Below are positions 1-7,296 of a DNA stretch of 59,251 bases, one piece after another. A model generated the notes under the pieces. The model did not search any database and was not told where the DNA came from. It saw only the letters and a list, made by a program, of their open reading frames with translations. Both the position numbers and the translations under genes were made by a program. The DNA is from Blastomonas sp. AAP53 (GTDB lineage: Bacteria; Pseudomonadota; Alphaproteobacteria; Sphingomonadales; Sphingomonadaceae), in assembly GCF_000331245.1 (NCBI RefSeq), contig NZ_ANFZ01000024.1:1-59251 (forward strand), read 5' to 3'. Position 1 is the first letter of the stretch, and each line of letters starts with the position of its first letter.

Positions 1-77
1 GCGAGACTGGCCCCAGCCAGCTGGGGGAGGATTTTGGGTGCGAGACTGGCCCCAGCAAGCTGGGAGAGGATTTTAGA
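1..77. repeat. Tandem copies of a REP-like extragenic element
   Basis: Two copies of a unit of about 39 bp lie head to tail (1-39 and 40-77). Each begins GCGAGACTGGCCCCAGC and contains a short inverted repeat around CCCCAGC/GCTGGGG followed by GAGGATTTT. The copies differ at only a few bases. The GGGGAGGATTT end is shared with the palindrome at 464-496, so these look like members of one dispersed extragenic palindrome family. The left edge is cut by the window. Confidence 0.6.
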
Positions 78-86
78 GGTCCGCAA

Positions 87-392
87 TCAGTCGAGGTTGC
101 TTTCCTCGTCGTCGTCATTGCGTTCGCCGGCAAAGGCGCTGTTGTCGATCTGGCCGGAGCTGACCATCTGGTTCATGTGATCGACCAGATCCTGCTCATC
201 CTCGGGCACGACCGGAACGCCGCTGGTGGCGACCTTTTCGCTGTCCTCGCTCGGGTCTTCCTGCCGGTTCAGCGCGTCGTCGGCGACATCGTTCGCCTGG
301 CCTTCGTCGCGCTGCTCCTGGTTGTCCATGGCGTCGGTGGTCTTGGTGTCGTCGGGCGTGTTTTCGGGAGCATTCTCGGGAGTGTCGGCCAT
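87..392 (-). CDS. Small acidic hypothetical protein
   Basis: About 101 residues, very rich in Asp, Glu, Asn and Gln, with no membrane segment and no signal peptide; it is probably cytosolic and largely disordered. No family is recognised and no function is offered. The ATG at 392 (MADTPENAP) is preferred because the residues from the upstream ATG at 428 look basic and out of character with the rest. It lies between the REP-like repeats and the GNAT gene on the same strand. A hairpin separates it from that gene, so it may have its own promoter. Confidence 0.55.
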   Translation of the reverse strand: MADTPENAPENTPDDTKTTDAMDNQEQRDEGQANDVADDALNRQEDPSEDSEKVATSGVPVVPEDEQDLVDHMNQMVSSGQIDNSAFAGERNDDDEESNLD

Positions 393-463
393 GCGGTGGT
401 CCTTTGCGAAGAGGTTCGTCTGCCGCATACTACCCGCAGCATGGCCAGGGCGTTCCGCTCCTG

Positions 464-496
464 AAATCCTCCCCGAGCTTGTCTCGGGGAGGATTT
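464..496. terminator. Perfect 14-bp stem-loop, REP-like, at the end of the GNAT gene
   Basis: AAATCCTCCCCGAG (464-477) pairs perfectly with CTCGGGGAGGATTT (483-496) across a 5-nt loop. It overlaps the stop codon of the minus-strand acetyltransferase gene (495-497), so it can serve as its terminator. The same GGGGAGGATTT core occurs in the repeats at 1-77, which suggests a dispersed element used as a terminator. Confidence 0.6.
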
Positions 497-1094
497 AAGA
501 AGGCTGGCCGATCAGCGGCACATGCGGGGCGCAGTCCTTGGGGATCACGCCGGTGAGCCTGGGATCAGGCAGCAGTTCGATCTCGCGGCCCGTCGCCACA
601 AAGCCCTGCGCGATATAGAAGCCGAGCGCGCGCGGATCGTCGAGCGTGCAGGTGTGCACCCAGACGCGTTCGACGGCGCCGCGCCAGGCGAGGCCCAGCG
701 CCTGCCCCATCAGCCAGCCGCCAAAGCCCTGCCCGGTCAGCTGCGGGATCAGCCCGAAGAACGCGATCTCGCACTGGCCGCTCGTGCGGAAATCGAGTTC
801 GAGCAGCCCGACCTCGATCCCCTGCGGGTCGAGCACGGCGAAGATCTCGACCGCCGGATCGGTCAGGATCGTGGCGAGAGCATCATCGGCCATGACGAGG
901 CGCGAGAACCACAGCCAGGGCTCGCCCACCCGCCGATACAGCATGCGATACTTGTCGATCCCCGGCGCGCTCCAGCGTTTCAGCCGCAGCGGCGAGGGCT
1001 TGAGCGGACGCGGTTTAGGCCGCACGCGCATCTCCAGATGCGTCACCACCGTGGCGATCTCGCCCGGCGCCACCGGCACAAAGCGCGAGGTCAT
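495..1094 (-). CDS. GNAT-family N-acetyltransferase
   Basis: 199 residues. Residues from about 70 to 180 have the GNAT pattern: a strand (EVGLLELDF), a central strand and the acetyl-CoA loop (LIPQLTGQGFGGWLMGQAL), then RALGFYIAQGF near the end, typical of motif B. The transferred group is expected to come from acetyl-CoA; the acceptor (amine, protein or small molecule) cannot be told. The stop codon lies within a palindromic element. The next gene downstream on this strand starts about 100 bases further on. Confidence 0.8.
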   Translation of the reverse strand: MTSRFVPVAPGEIATVVTHLEMRVRPKPRPLKPSPLRLKRWSAPGIDKYRMLYRRVGEPWLWFSRLVMADDALATILTDPAVEIFAVLDPQGIEVGLLELDFRTSGQCEIAFFGLIPQLTGQGFGGWLMGQALGLAWRGAVERVWVHTCTLDDPRALGFYIAQGFVATGREIELLPDPRLTGVIPKDCAPHVPLIGQPS

Positions 1095-1098
1095 GCGC

Positions 1099-1794
1099 TC
1101 AGCGGAAGACGCAGTTTACGCCCGACCACATATTGGTCACGCGCGCCTTGCCGCCGGTGCCCTCGAGGATGCCCGAAAGTCCGGCGGTGTTGAACTCGGT
1201 GCCCAGCGTCGTCTGCTCGATCTTGGCGTCGTACACGTCAAGCAATTGCGCGCGGGTCGATCCGATGCCGATGCCGCTGATCGTGGTGAGCCTGGGCGCG
1301 GGCTTGCCCTTGGCCTTCGCGGCGGCGGGCGTGCCGGTCTCGTCGAGCGACCAGCCGGCAAACAGCCCGTCGAGCGAATACAGGGTCAGCCCGTCGCTCC
1401 AGCGCAGGAAGCTGAGCGGCCCTGCCCCGCACTCTTCGGCGCGGCCCTTTTCCGCAGGGCCTTTCAGCTTTTCCGCAATCGGCAAGAGCTGGTCTTCGGG
1501 CATGCCAAAGCCCACAGGCCGTGTCGCGCCGCTCTTGGGATCGACCAGCCGCAGACCCTCGCCGTCGAGGCTGATGACGGGCGGATGTGCCGATGCGCCG
1601 CCTTGTGCTGCCACGCCATCGCCGGGCAGCACCGCAGGGTGGCCCGGCGGCAGGTCGATGCCGGCATGCGGATCGGCCTCGGCGTCCCGCGCGCCCTCAC
1701 CCTCGGCCCGTTTCTCCGCTGTGGGCTGACAGGCACACAGCAGGACGAGCGCCATCAGGAACGGCGCGGAGCGAAGCGGGGATGGGATGATCAT
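1099..1794 (-). CDS. Putative lipoprotein
   Basis: 231 residues from the ATG at 1794. The start gives a lipoprotein signal peptide (MIIPSPLRSAPFLMALVLL) with a LCA|C lipobox near residue 21; a longer reading frame to 1902 would overlap the bactofilin gene and bury this signal. The mature part has no recognised domain but has several Cys and a GIGIGSTRAQLLDVY stretch near the C terminus that resembles small periplasmic proteins common in sphingomonads. The stop lies 4 bases before the start of the GNAT gene, so the two are probably one transcript. Confidence 0.65.
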   Translation of the reverse strand: MIIPSPLRSAPFLMALVLLCACQPTAEKRAEGEGARDAEADPHAGIDLPPGHPAVLPGDGVAAQGGASAHPPVISLDGEGLRLVDPKSGATRPVGFGMPEDQLLPIAEKLKGPAEKGRAEECGAGPLSFLRWSDGLTLYSLDGLFAGWSLDETGTPAAAKAKGKPAPRLTTISGIGIGSTRAQLLDVYDAKIEQTTLGTEFNTAGLSGILEGTGGKARVTNMWSGVNCVFR

Positions 1795-1858
1795 GCCGCG
1801 ATGATTACGCGCGCTGTGCGCAACTGCAAAGCGGCTTTTGCGGCAAGGGCCCTTGCGA

Positions 1859-2332
1859 TCAGCTGCCAGACAGCATGAGCGCGGGGCGATCCTCTCCGGC
1901 AATCTGCGTCGGGGCGCCGGCGATCACCTTGCTCTTGTGGCGGAACTGGCCATCGACATGGCCGCCCTGCTCGATGGTGATCGTCTCGTAGCTAACATCG
2001 CCGGTCACCTGCGCGCTGGCGGTAATCACCAGATCGCGGGCATCGACCGAACCGTTGACGGTGCCCGAAAGCCGCGCCGATTCCGCCGTGATGGCGCCAT
2101 GGATGGTGCTCGATTCCCCCTGCACCAGCGAGGCGCAGGTGATGTCGCCTTCCACCCGGCCGTCCACGTGCAGATCGACCTTGGCCGAGATGTTGCCGGT
2201 GATCACGACATCGCCGCCAATGACCGAAAAGGTGGAATTGCCGACCATGTTGGATCCTGACCTGGAAGAGCGGGCGTTAGCGGGTGGTGTCGTCTGTGCG
2301 CTGTTCGGCGACGGCTTGGATCTCGAGAACAT
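1859..2332 (-). CDS. Bactofilin (polymer-forming cytoskeletal protein)
   Basis: 157 residues. A short disordered N-terminal tail is followed by a repetitive beta-helix domain (about residues 35-135), seen as regularly spaced hydrophobic/Gly repeats such as VIGGDVVITGNISAKVDLHV and GRVEGDITC. Bactofilins polymerise without nucleotide at the inner membrane and recruit cell-wall enzymes. The start overlaps the end of the M23 peptidase gene by 56 bases, consistent with translational coupling. The pairing of bactofilin with an M23 peptidase is a known arrangement in proteobacteria. Confidence 0.88.
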   Translation of the reverse strand: MFSRSKPSPNSAQTTPPANARSSRSGSNMVGNSTFSVIGGDVVITGNISAKVDLHVDGRVEGDITCASLVQGESSTIHGAITAESARLSGTVNGSVDARDLVITASAQVTGDVSYETITIEQGGHVDGQFRHKSKVIAGAPTQIAGEDRPALMLSGS

Positions 2333-3461
2333 CTCTGTTTGCCTCCAGGAACGGGCGGGGGTTCATCGCGCGGTCATTGTGACGCACTTCGAAATGCAGG
2401 TGGGTACCAGTGGAACGCCCGGTGCTGCCCATGCCGCCCAGCCGCTCGCCCTTGCCGACCTTCTGACCGGGGCGCACGCCAATCGATGAAAGGTGCGCAT
2501 AGCGCGTGACGAGACCATTGCCGTGCGCCACTTCGACGCAATTGCCATAGCCCGATTTCACGCCGGCATAAACGACCTTGCCCTGTGCGGCGGCGAGGAT
2601 CGCCGATCCGTGCGCGCCCTTGAAATCGATGCCGCTGTGCAAGGCCGCCGCGCCGGTGAACGGGTCGCGGCGATAGCCAAAGCCGCTGGTGATGGCAGGG
2701 GCCAGCGCCGGCGAGCCCGAGGGAATGGCGACCAGGCCACGCTCCAGCGCGTCCATCCGCGCGAGCGTCTGGCCCAGAGCGGTGAAGCGCGGGTCGAGCC
2801 GGGCGTTGCGCGATCCCTTGAAGGGAATGAACGGACCACCCTGTGCGACCGCGCTGGCACGGGCGACGCTGTCGGGGTTGAGGCCGAACTTGCGGATCGC
2901 GGTTTCGGCATTAGTCGCGCGCACGGCGGCGGCGCGGGTCAGCTGTTCGACGAACGCGATCTGGCGCGCTTCCATCCGGGCAAGGCCTGCGGCTTCGGGC
3001 ACCATCGCGCTGATCTTGCGCGCGGTCTGCGCGGCTTCGTCGCTGCTGCCCTTTTCGGCGGCGCCCACGACCGCGCTGGCATCATCGCTGGCGGCCTGTT
3101 CGCCGATATAGCTGGTGACGATGTCTTCGAGGAAAGCCTGGCGCTTTTCGAGATCGGCGGCGACATCGTTGACCGAGGAGCGGTATTTGTTGACCCGGCT
3201 CGCCGAGCTTTCGACCTCCGCCTGCTTGGCGACCAGCGCCATCCGCTCTGCACTGATGCTGTACTGACTGGCGAGCATGGCCAACGTGACGATCAGCCAC
3301 AGCAGCAGAGCAGCGGCTATCGCACCGGCGATCGTCATCTGCAGACGCGATGACACTTTCACAAATTTGATCTGCCCCTTGGATCGCATGAAAAATTCGC
3401 GATCAGGGAACCATTGCGCCAGCGCGTTCGTAACACGCTCACGCATCAATAGAATTTGCAC
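2277..3461 (-). CDS. Membrane-anchored M23 (LytM) endopeptidase
   Basis: 394 residues. It has a cytoplasmic N terminus, one membrane segment at about residues 42-66 (TIAGAIAAALLLWLIVTLAM), a coiled-coil-prone periplasmic region, and a C-terminal LytM domain. Zinc-ligand motifs are intact: HSGIDF and HLHFEVR, with the intermediate HGNG. It should cut peptidoglycan cross-bridges. It precedes and overlaps the bactofilin gene. An alternative start is 15 bases downstream (MRERV). The promoter probably lies in the GANTC-rich interval between this gene and proA. Confidence 0.9.
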   Translation of the reverse strand: MQILLMRERVTNALAQWFPDREFFMRSKGQIKFVKVSSRLQMTIAGAIAAALLLWLIVTLAMLASQYSISAERMALVAKQAEVESSASRVNKYRSSVNDVAADLEKRQAFLEDIVTSYIGEQAASDDASAVVGAAEKGSSDEAAQTARKISAMVPEAAGLARMEARQIAFVEQLTRAAAVRATNAETAIRKFGLNPDSVARASAVAQGGPFIPFKGSRNARLDPRFTALGQTLARMDALERGLVAIPSGSPALAPAITSGFGYRRDPFTGAAALHSGIDFKGAHGSAILAAAQGKVVYAGVKSGYGNCVEVAHGNGLVTRYAHLSSIGVRPGQKVGKGERLGGMGSTGRSTGTHLHFEVRHNDRAMNPRPFLEANRDVLEIQAVAEQRTDDTTR

Positions 3462-3521
3462 GACCCGTTCGACCCTAAAATTAACCCCGAGGGGCGGCTA
3501 GCAAAGCGTCCTGCGCTTGGC

Positions 3522-3679
3522 GAATCGAGTCCGGGATCTTTGCCACGAGTCGGACGAGTCGTGCGATGAGCCGCAGTCTGAAGTGAATTTTTCGCAATTA
3601 ATGCGACATTGCGAGTGTCAAAATCATCTCGCAAACGGTTGCGAGTCGATTTTGTCCTATATCTGCGACGAGTCGAGTC
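3522..3679. promoter_or_regulatory. Cluster of seven GANTC sites between M23 and proA
   Basis: Seven GANTC pentamers occur in 158 bases: 3522-3526 (GAATC), and GAGTC at 3527, 3547, 3556, 3643, 3670 and 3675. GANTC is the target of the alphaproteobacterial cell-cycle methylase CcrM and of the GcrA regulator. The interval (3462-3720) is the divergent promoter region of the M23/bactofilin unit and proA and is locally AT-rich near 3580-3605. The function is inferred from site density only. Confidence 0.45.
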
Positions 3680-3720
3680 GCGGCTTGGAAGCCCCGGTCT
3701 GCGCTGATACAGGCGGCGGC

Positions 3721-5013
3721 ATGATCGACACCCTGAACCCTACGTCCGCCACCGTGTCTGCCGCATCGCCTGCGCAGGTCATCGCACAGTGCTGCATCGC
3801 CGCGCGCCGCGCCTCGCACAGCCTCAAGCGGATGGACGATACCGCCAAAGCGCACGCGCTGCGCTCGGCTGCGGCGGCCCTGCGCGAAGACGCAGGCACG
3901 ATCCTGGAAGCGAACGCTCGCGATTGCGCAGCGGGCGAAGCGCGCGGGCTTTCGTCCGCCATGCTGGACCGGCTCCGGCTCGATGCCGGGCGGCTGGAGG
4001 CGATGGCTGCAAGCGTCGAGGCGGTCGCCGCACTGCGCGATCCGGTGGGTGAAGAGATCGACCGGCGCACCGCGCCTGCCGGCATGGTGCTCCGCCGGGT
4101 GCGCGTGCCTATCGGTGTCATCGGCATCATCTATGAAAGCCGCCCCAACGTGACCGTCGATGCAGCAGCCTTGTGCGTCCGCTCGGGCAATGCGGTGATC
4201 CTGCGCGGCGGCAGCGAGGCGCAGCTCTCCAACCGGGCGCTTCACGCCAGCCTTGCGCGCGGCCTTGCAGCGGCGGGGATGGATGCAGACGCGGTGCAAC
4301 TGGTGCCCACGCAGGACCGCGACGCGGTGGGCGCAATGCTCACGGCGGCAGGCGGCACCGACCTCATCATCCCGCGCGGCGGCAAGTCGCTGGTCGCGCG
4401 CGTCCAGGCCGATGCGCGCGTCCCCGTGCTCGCGCATCTCGACGGCATCTGCCACAGCTTCGTCCATGCTGCCGCCGATCCAGCGATGGCTGAGGCGATC
4501 GTGGTCAACGCCAAATTGCGCCGCACCGGCATCTGCGGCGCGATGGAAACGCTGCTGATCGACCGCGATTATCCGCACGCCCAAGCCCTGCTCGCTGCGC
4601 TCGTCGATAGCGGCTGCGAATTGCGCGGCGACGAGATGGTGATGGAACTCGAACCGCGCGCGGTCTCGGCCACCGCCGAAGACTGGGACACCGAATATCT
4701 CGACGCCATTGCCAGCGCCTGTTTCGTCGACGGGCTCGATGACGCGCTCGATCATATCGCCCGGCACAGCTCAGGCCATACCGATGTGATCATCACCGAT
4801 GATGCGAATGCCGCCGCGCGCTTTCAGGCCGAGGTCGATAGCGCGATCGTGATGGTCAACGCGTCGAGCCAGTTCGCCGATGGCGGCGAATTCGGGCTGG
4901 GCGCGGAAATCGGCATCGCCACCGGACGGCTGCATGCGCGCGGCCCCGTCGCGCTCGAAGGGCTCACCACCTACAAGTGGCTGGTCGATGGCGAAGGGCA
5001 TGTCCGCGCCTGA
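3721..5013 (+). CDS. proA: Gamma-glutamyl phosphate reductase
   Basis: 430 residues from the ATG at 3721; in-frame codons upstream run through the GANTC-rich intergenic DNA and are not protein-like. It catalyses NADPH-dependent reduction of gamma-glutamyl phosphate to glutamate semialdehyde in proline synthesis. Recognisable stretches are IGIIYESRPNVTVDAAALC, AVILRGGSEA, IPRGGKSLV and RTGICGAMETLLI, the last carrying the catalytic Cys. The C terminus ends with the GRLHARGPVALEGLTTYKW signature. proB is not in the window. A toxin-antitoxin pair follows 42 bases downstream. Confidence 0.97.
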   Translation: MIDTLNPTSATVSAASPAQVIAQCCIAARRASHSLKRMDDTAKAHALRSAAAALREDAGTILEANARDCAAGEARGLSSAMLDRLRLDAGRLEAMAASVEAVAALRDPVGEEIDRRTAPAGMVLRRVRVPIGVIGIIYESRPNVTVDAAALCVRSGNAVILRGGSEAQLSNRALHASLARGLAAAGMDADAVQLVPTQDRDAVGAMLTAAGGTDLIIPRGGKSLVARVQADARVPVLAHLDGICHSFVHAAADPAMAEAIVVNAKLRRTGICGAMETLLIDRDYPHAQALLAALVDSGCELRGDEMVMELEPRAVSATAEDWDTEYLDAIASACFVDGLDDALDHIARHSSGHTDVIITDDANAAARFQAEVDSAIVMVNASSQFADGGEFGLGAEIGIATGRLHARGPVALEGLTTYKWLVDGEGHVRA

Positions 5014-5033
5014 GCGTCGCTTGCGTGTCCCAC

Positions 5034-5048
5034 GTATACAATGTATAC
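5034..5048. promoter_or_regulatory. Palindromic operator upstream of the toxin-antitoxin pair
   Basis: GTATAC-AAT-GTATAC, in which each half is itself palindromic, ends 7 bases before the antitoxin start codon. Ribbon-helix-helix antitoxins of this type normally bind such short inverted repeats in their own promoter, so it is the likely autoregulatory operator. It also overlaps the probable ribosome binding region. Confidence 0.6.
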
Positions 5049-5055
5049 ATAAGGC

Positions 5056-5358
5056 ATGAGCAAGTCCCAGGTCATCACCGCCCGCATCGATCCCGAGGTC
5101 ATGGAGCTGATCGACCGGCTCGCCAAGGCGCAGGGGCGCAGCCGCAGCTGGCTCGCCGCGCGCGCGATCGAGAAGATGGCCCGCGCCGAAACCGCGTTCA
5201 TGGATTTCGTGAAAGAGGGCGAGGACGACATCGCCGCCGGCCGCACTCTGACGCAGCAAGAGATGGAAGAGTGGTTTGCGGGCATGCGCGCTGAGGCCAC
5301 AGCGAAGATTGAAGAGCAGGACAGGAAGCGCCAGCAAGAGCAAGACAAAGCTGCGTGA
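5056..5358 (+). CDS. Ribbon-helix-helix antitoxin, ParD/CopG type
   Basis: 100 residues. The first 45 form a ribbon-helix-helix unit (SQVITARIDPEVMELIDRLA, then GRSRSWLAARAIEKM). The C-terminal half is charged and helical, as expected for the toxin-binding tail. It should neutralise the next gene product and repress their shared promoter at the palindrome at 5034. Its stop overlaps the toxin start (TGATG). The pair sits between proA and nadD, two housekeeping genes, which suggests insertion of a mobile TA cassette. Confidence 0.85.
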   Translation: MSKSQVITARIDPEVMELIDRLAKAQGRSRSWLAARAIEKMARAETAFMDFVKEGEDDIAAGRTLTQQEMEEWFAGMRAEATAKIEEQDRKRQQEQDKAA

Positions 5359-5642
5359 TGCCCGTCACCTGGTCGCGGCGAGCGCAAGCTGACTTCACCG
5401 CCATTTACAACCGGGCGCTCGATGAAGACGCGCGCTACGCCCTCAATCTAGTCGAATCGCTTGATGCAGCCTTGGCCCGGTTGGCGGATTTTTCGCGCTT
5501 GGGAACACCCGTCGGATCACACGGTCACTGCAAATGGCGGCTTGGCAAAACCCCTTTCCTGATCATCTACGCGGATGAAGATCGCGGCCTCAATATCCTG
5601 CGCGTCTATCACGAACGCCTGGACTGGGGCTTCGAGCCATGA
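5358..5642 (+). CDS. RelE/ParE-family toxin
   Basis: 94 residues from the ATG at 5358; a GTG 3 bases earlier is equally possible. It shows the ParE/RelE fold pattern: N-terminal WSRRAQADFTAIYNRAL, a central AALARLADFSRLGTPV, and the C-terminal strand pair KTPFLIIYADEDRGLNILRV followed by HERLDW. ParE members poison gyrase, while RelE members cut mRNA; the sequence resembles ParE more, but the target is not provable. The stop overlaps the nadD start (ATGA), so nadD may be co-transcribed with the TA pair. Confidence 0.85.
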   Translation: MPVTWSRRAQADFTAIYNRALDEDARYALNLVESLDAALARLADFSRLGTPVGSHGHCKWRLGKTPFLIIYADEDRGLNILRVYHERLDWGFEP

Positions 5643-6283
5643 GCGGGCGTGCCGTACGCACCGGGCTGATGGGCGGGTCGTTCAACCCCGCGCATCGCGG
5701 TCACCGCGCGATCAGCCTGTTCGCGATGGAGGCGCTGGGGCTCGACGAGATATGGTGGATGGTCTCGCCCGGCAATCCGTTGAAGGCGGGTGCGCGCGAC
5801 ATGGCGCCGCTCAAGGCGCGGCTCGCTTCGGCGCACAAGATGGCGCGGCGCAGCCGCATCCGCGCCACCGCCATCGAGTCGCAGCTGGGCACGCGCTACA
5901 CCGTCGATACGCTGTCAGAGCTGCGAAAGCGCTTCCCCAAACGGTCGTTCATCTGGCTGATGGGAGCCGACAATCTGGCCAATTTCCACCAATGGTACCG
6001 GTGGCGGGACATCGCGCGGCAAATGCCGATTGCAGTCATCGCCAGGCCGGGATATGATGGTGATGCCATTTCGGGCCCCGCGATGGCCTGGTTCGGGCAT
6101 CGTGTCCGTCCCCGAAGCCAGGCAAGTGACTGGACACGATGGAGTATGCCGGCGCTCGTGCAGCTGCGCTTTCGTCCTGATCCGCGATCTGCCACTGCCC
6201 TGCGCAGGGGCGATCCTGACTGGTTTCTGGATTACGCCGACACGGTCGTGCGCGATGCAGTTACCCGGCAGGATGTTGCGTGA
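5639..6283 (+). CDS. nadD: Nicotinate-nucleotide adenylyltransferase
   Basis: 214 residues. It transfers AMP from ATP to nicotinate mononucleotide in NAD synthesis. It starts with the nucleotidyltransferase motif GLMGGSFNPAHRGH, followed by DEIWWMVSPGNPLK, TVDTLSELRKRFP and FIWLMGADNLANFHQWYRW, all diagnostic for NadD. The usual C-terminal ISSTxxR is here RSATALR. It overlaps the toxin gene by 4 bases and is followed by rsfS, the usual neighbour in alphaproteobacteria. Confidence 0.95.
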   Translation: MSGRAVRTGLMGGSFNPAHRGHRAISLFAMEALGLDEIWWMVSPGNPLKAGARDMAPLKARLASAHKMARRSRIRATAIESQLGTRYTVDTLSELRKRFPKRSFIWLMGADNLANFHQWYRWRDIARQMPIAVIARPGYDGDAISGPAMAWFGHRVRPRSQASDWTRWSMPALVQLRFRPDPRSATALRRGDPDWFLDYADTVVRDAVTRQDVA

Positions 6284-6410
6284 CAGTCTGGCCCGTCGCT
6301 TCGTCCGTCCTTCGGGACATGCCTTCCAACCTGTCCACTGTGTTCAACGCGCACCCGCACCGCTTTCGGCCCGCGCGATTTTCTCAAGCGAATATCTACA
6401 AGGAACTCCA

Positions 6411-6836
6411 TTGACCAATCTTTCCCCAGCCCAGACCCCGGCCCAGCCGCCCGCTGGCCATCCGGCCCCGCGCACCGCAGAAATGCAGCTGGCCGAAGCC
6501 ACGGAACTGCACGCGCTGGTGCTGCAGTCGCTCGACGACGATCAGGCGCAGGAGGTGGTCTCCATCCCCCTTGCCGGAAAAAGCAACATCGCCGATTTCA
6601 TGGTCATCGCCTCGGGTCGCTCGACCCGGCAGGTCGCCTCGATGGCGCAGAAGCTGGCAGAGAAGATCAAGCAGTCGGGCGGCACCGCGCGGATCGAGGG
6701 CCTGACCAACGCCGACTGGGTGCTGATCGATGCCGGTGATGTCATCATCCACCTGTTCCGTCCCGAAGTGCGCACCTTCTACAACCTGGAACGCATGTGG
6801 GCGTTCGGCGAAGCCCCCGAGGCTCCCAACGCCTGA
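6411..6836 (+). CDS. rsfS: Ribosomal silencing factor RsfS
   Basis: 141 residues from a TTG at 6411, chosen because AAGGAA lies 5 bases upstream at 6400-6405; an ATG at 6483 is the alternative. RsfS binds ribosomal protein uL14 and blocks joining of the subunits when nutrients are low. The conserved core is clear: KSNIADFMVIASGRSTRQV, then GLTNADWVLIDAGDVIIHLF and YNLERMW. The N terminus carries an extra Ala/Pro/Gln-rich stretch. It lies between nadD and rlmH. Confidence 0.93.
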   Translation: MTNLSPAQTPAQPPAGHPAPRTAEMQLAEATELHALVLQSLDDDQAQEVVSIPLAGKSNIADFMVIASGRSTRQVASMAQKLAEKIKQSGGTARIEGLTNADWVLIDAGDVIIHLFRPEVRTFYNLERMWAFGEAPEAPNA

Positions 6837-6869
6837 TAGGGCGTCCAACGCCCTGAAGGACCAGCGCCG

Positions 6870-7292
6870 ATGCGCCTGCACATCATTGCCCGCGGCAAGA
6901 TCGGCCGGTCACCCGAGGCCGAGCTGGTGCAGCGCTATGTCAAGCGTATCCAGTGGCCGCTGGCGGTGACCGAACTGCCTGATCGCGGCGGCGTCGTGCC
7001 GCCCGCACCGCAGGGCAGCCGCACCGTGATGCTCGATGAACTCGGCAAGCAGCTGACGTCGGTGGAGATCGCGCAGACGCTGGGCCGCTGGCGCGACGAT
7101 GGCGTGCGCGAAACCCGCTTCCTCATCGGCGCGGCGGACGGCTTTGACGATGCCGAACGCGCCAATGCCGATCTGCTGATCGCGTTTGGCAAGGCCACCT
7201 GGCCGCACATGCTGGCGCGCGCGATGCTCGCCGAACAGCTCTACCGCGCCACCAGCATCCTGGCTGGCCATCCCTATCACCGCGAAGGGTAA
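6870..7292 (+). CDS. rlmH: 23S rRNA (pseudouridine-1915 N3)-methyltransferase RlmH
   Basis: 140 residues, close to family length. It is a SPOUT-class enzyme that methylates pseudouridine 1915 of 23S rRNA on assembled ribosomes using S-adenosylmethionine. The knot-forming C-terminal region is present: RFLIGAADGF, then WPHMLARAMLAEQLYRA and GHPYHREG. It sits 33 bases after rsfS and 4 bases before the EnvC-like gene. Confidence 0.95.
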   Translation: MRLHIIARGKIGRSPEAELVQRYVKRIQWPLAVTELPDRGGVVPPAPQGSRTVMLDELGKQLTSVEIAQTLGRWRDDGVRETRFLIGAADGFDDAERANADLLIAFGKATWPHMLARAMLAEQLYRATSILAGHPYHREG

Positions 7293-7296
7293 GGCC

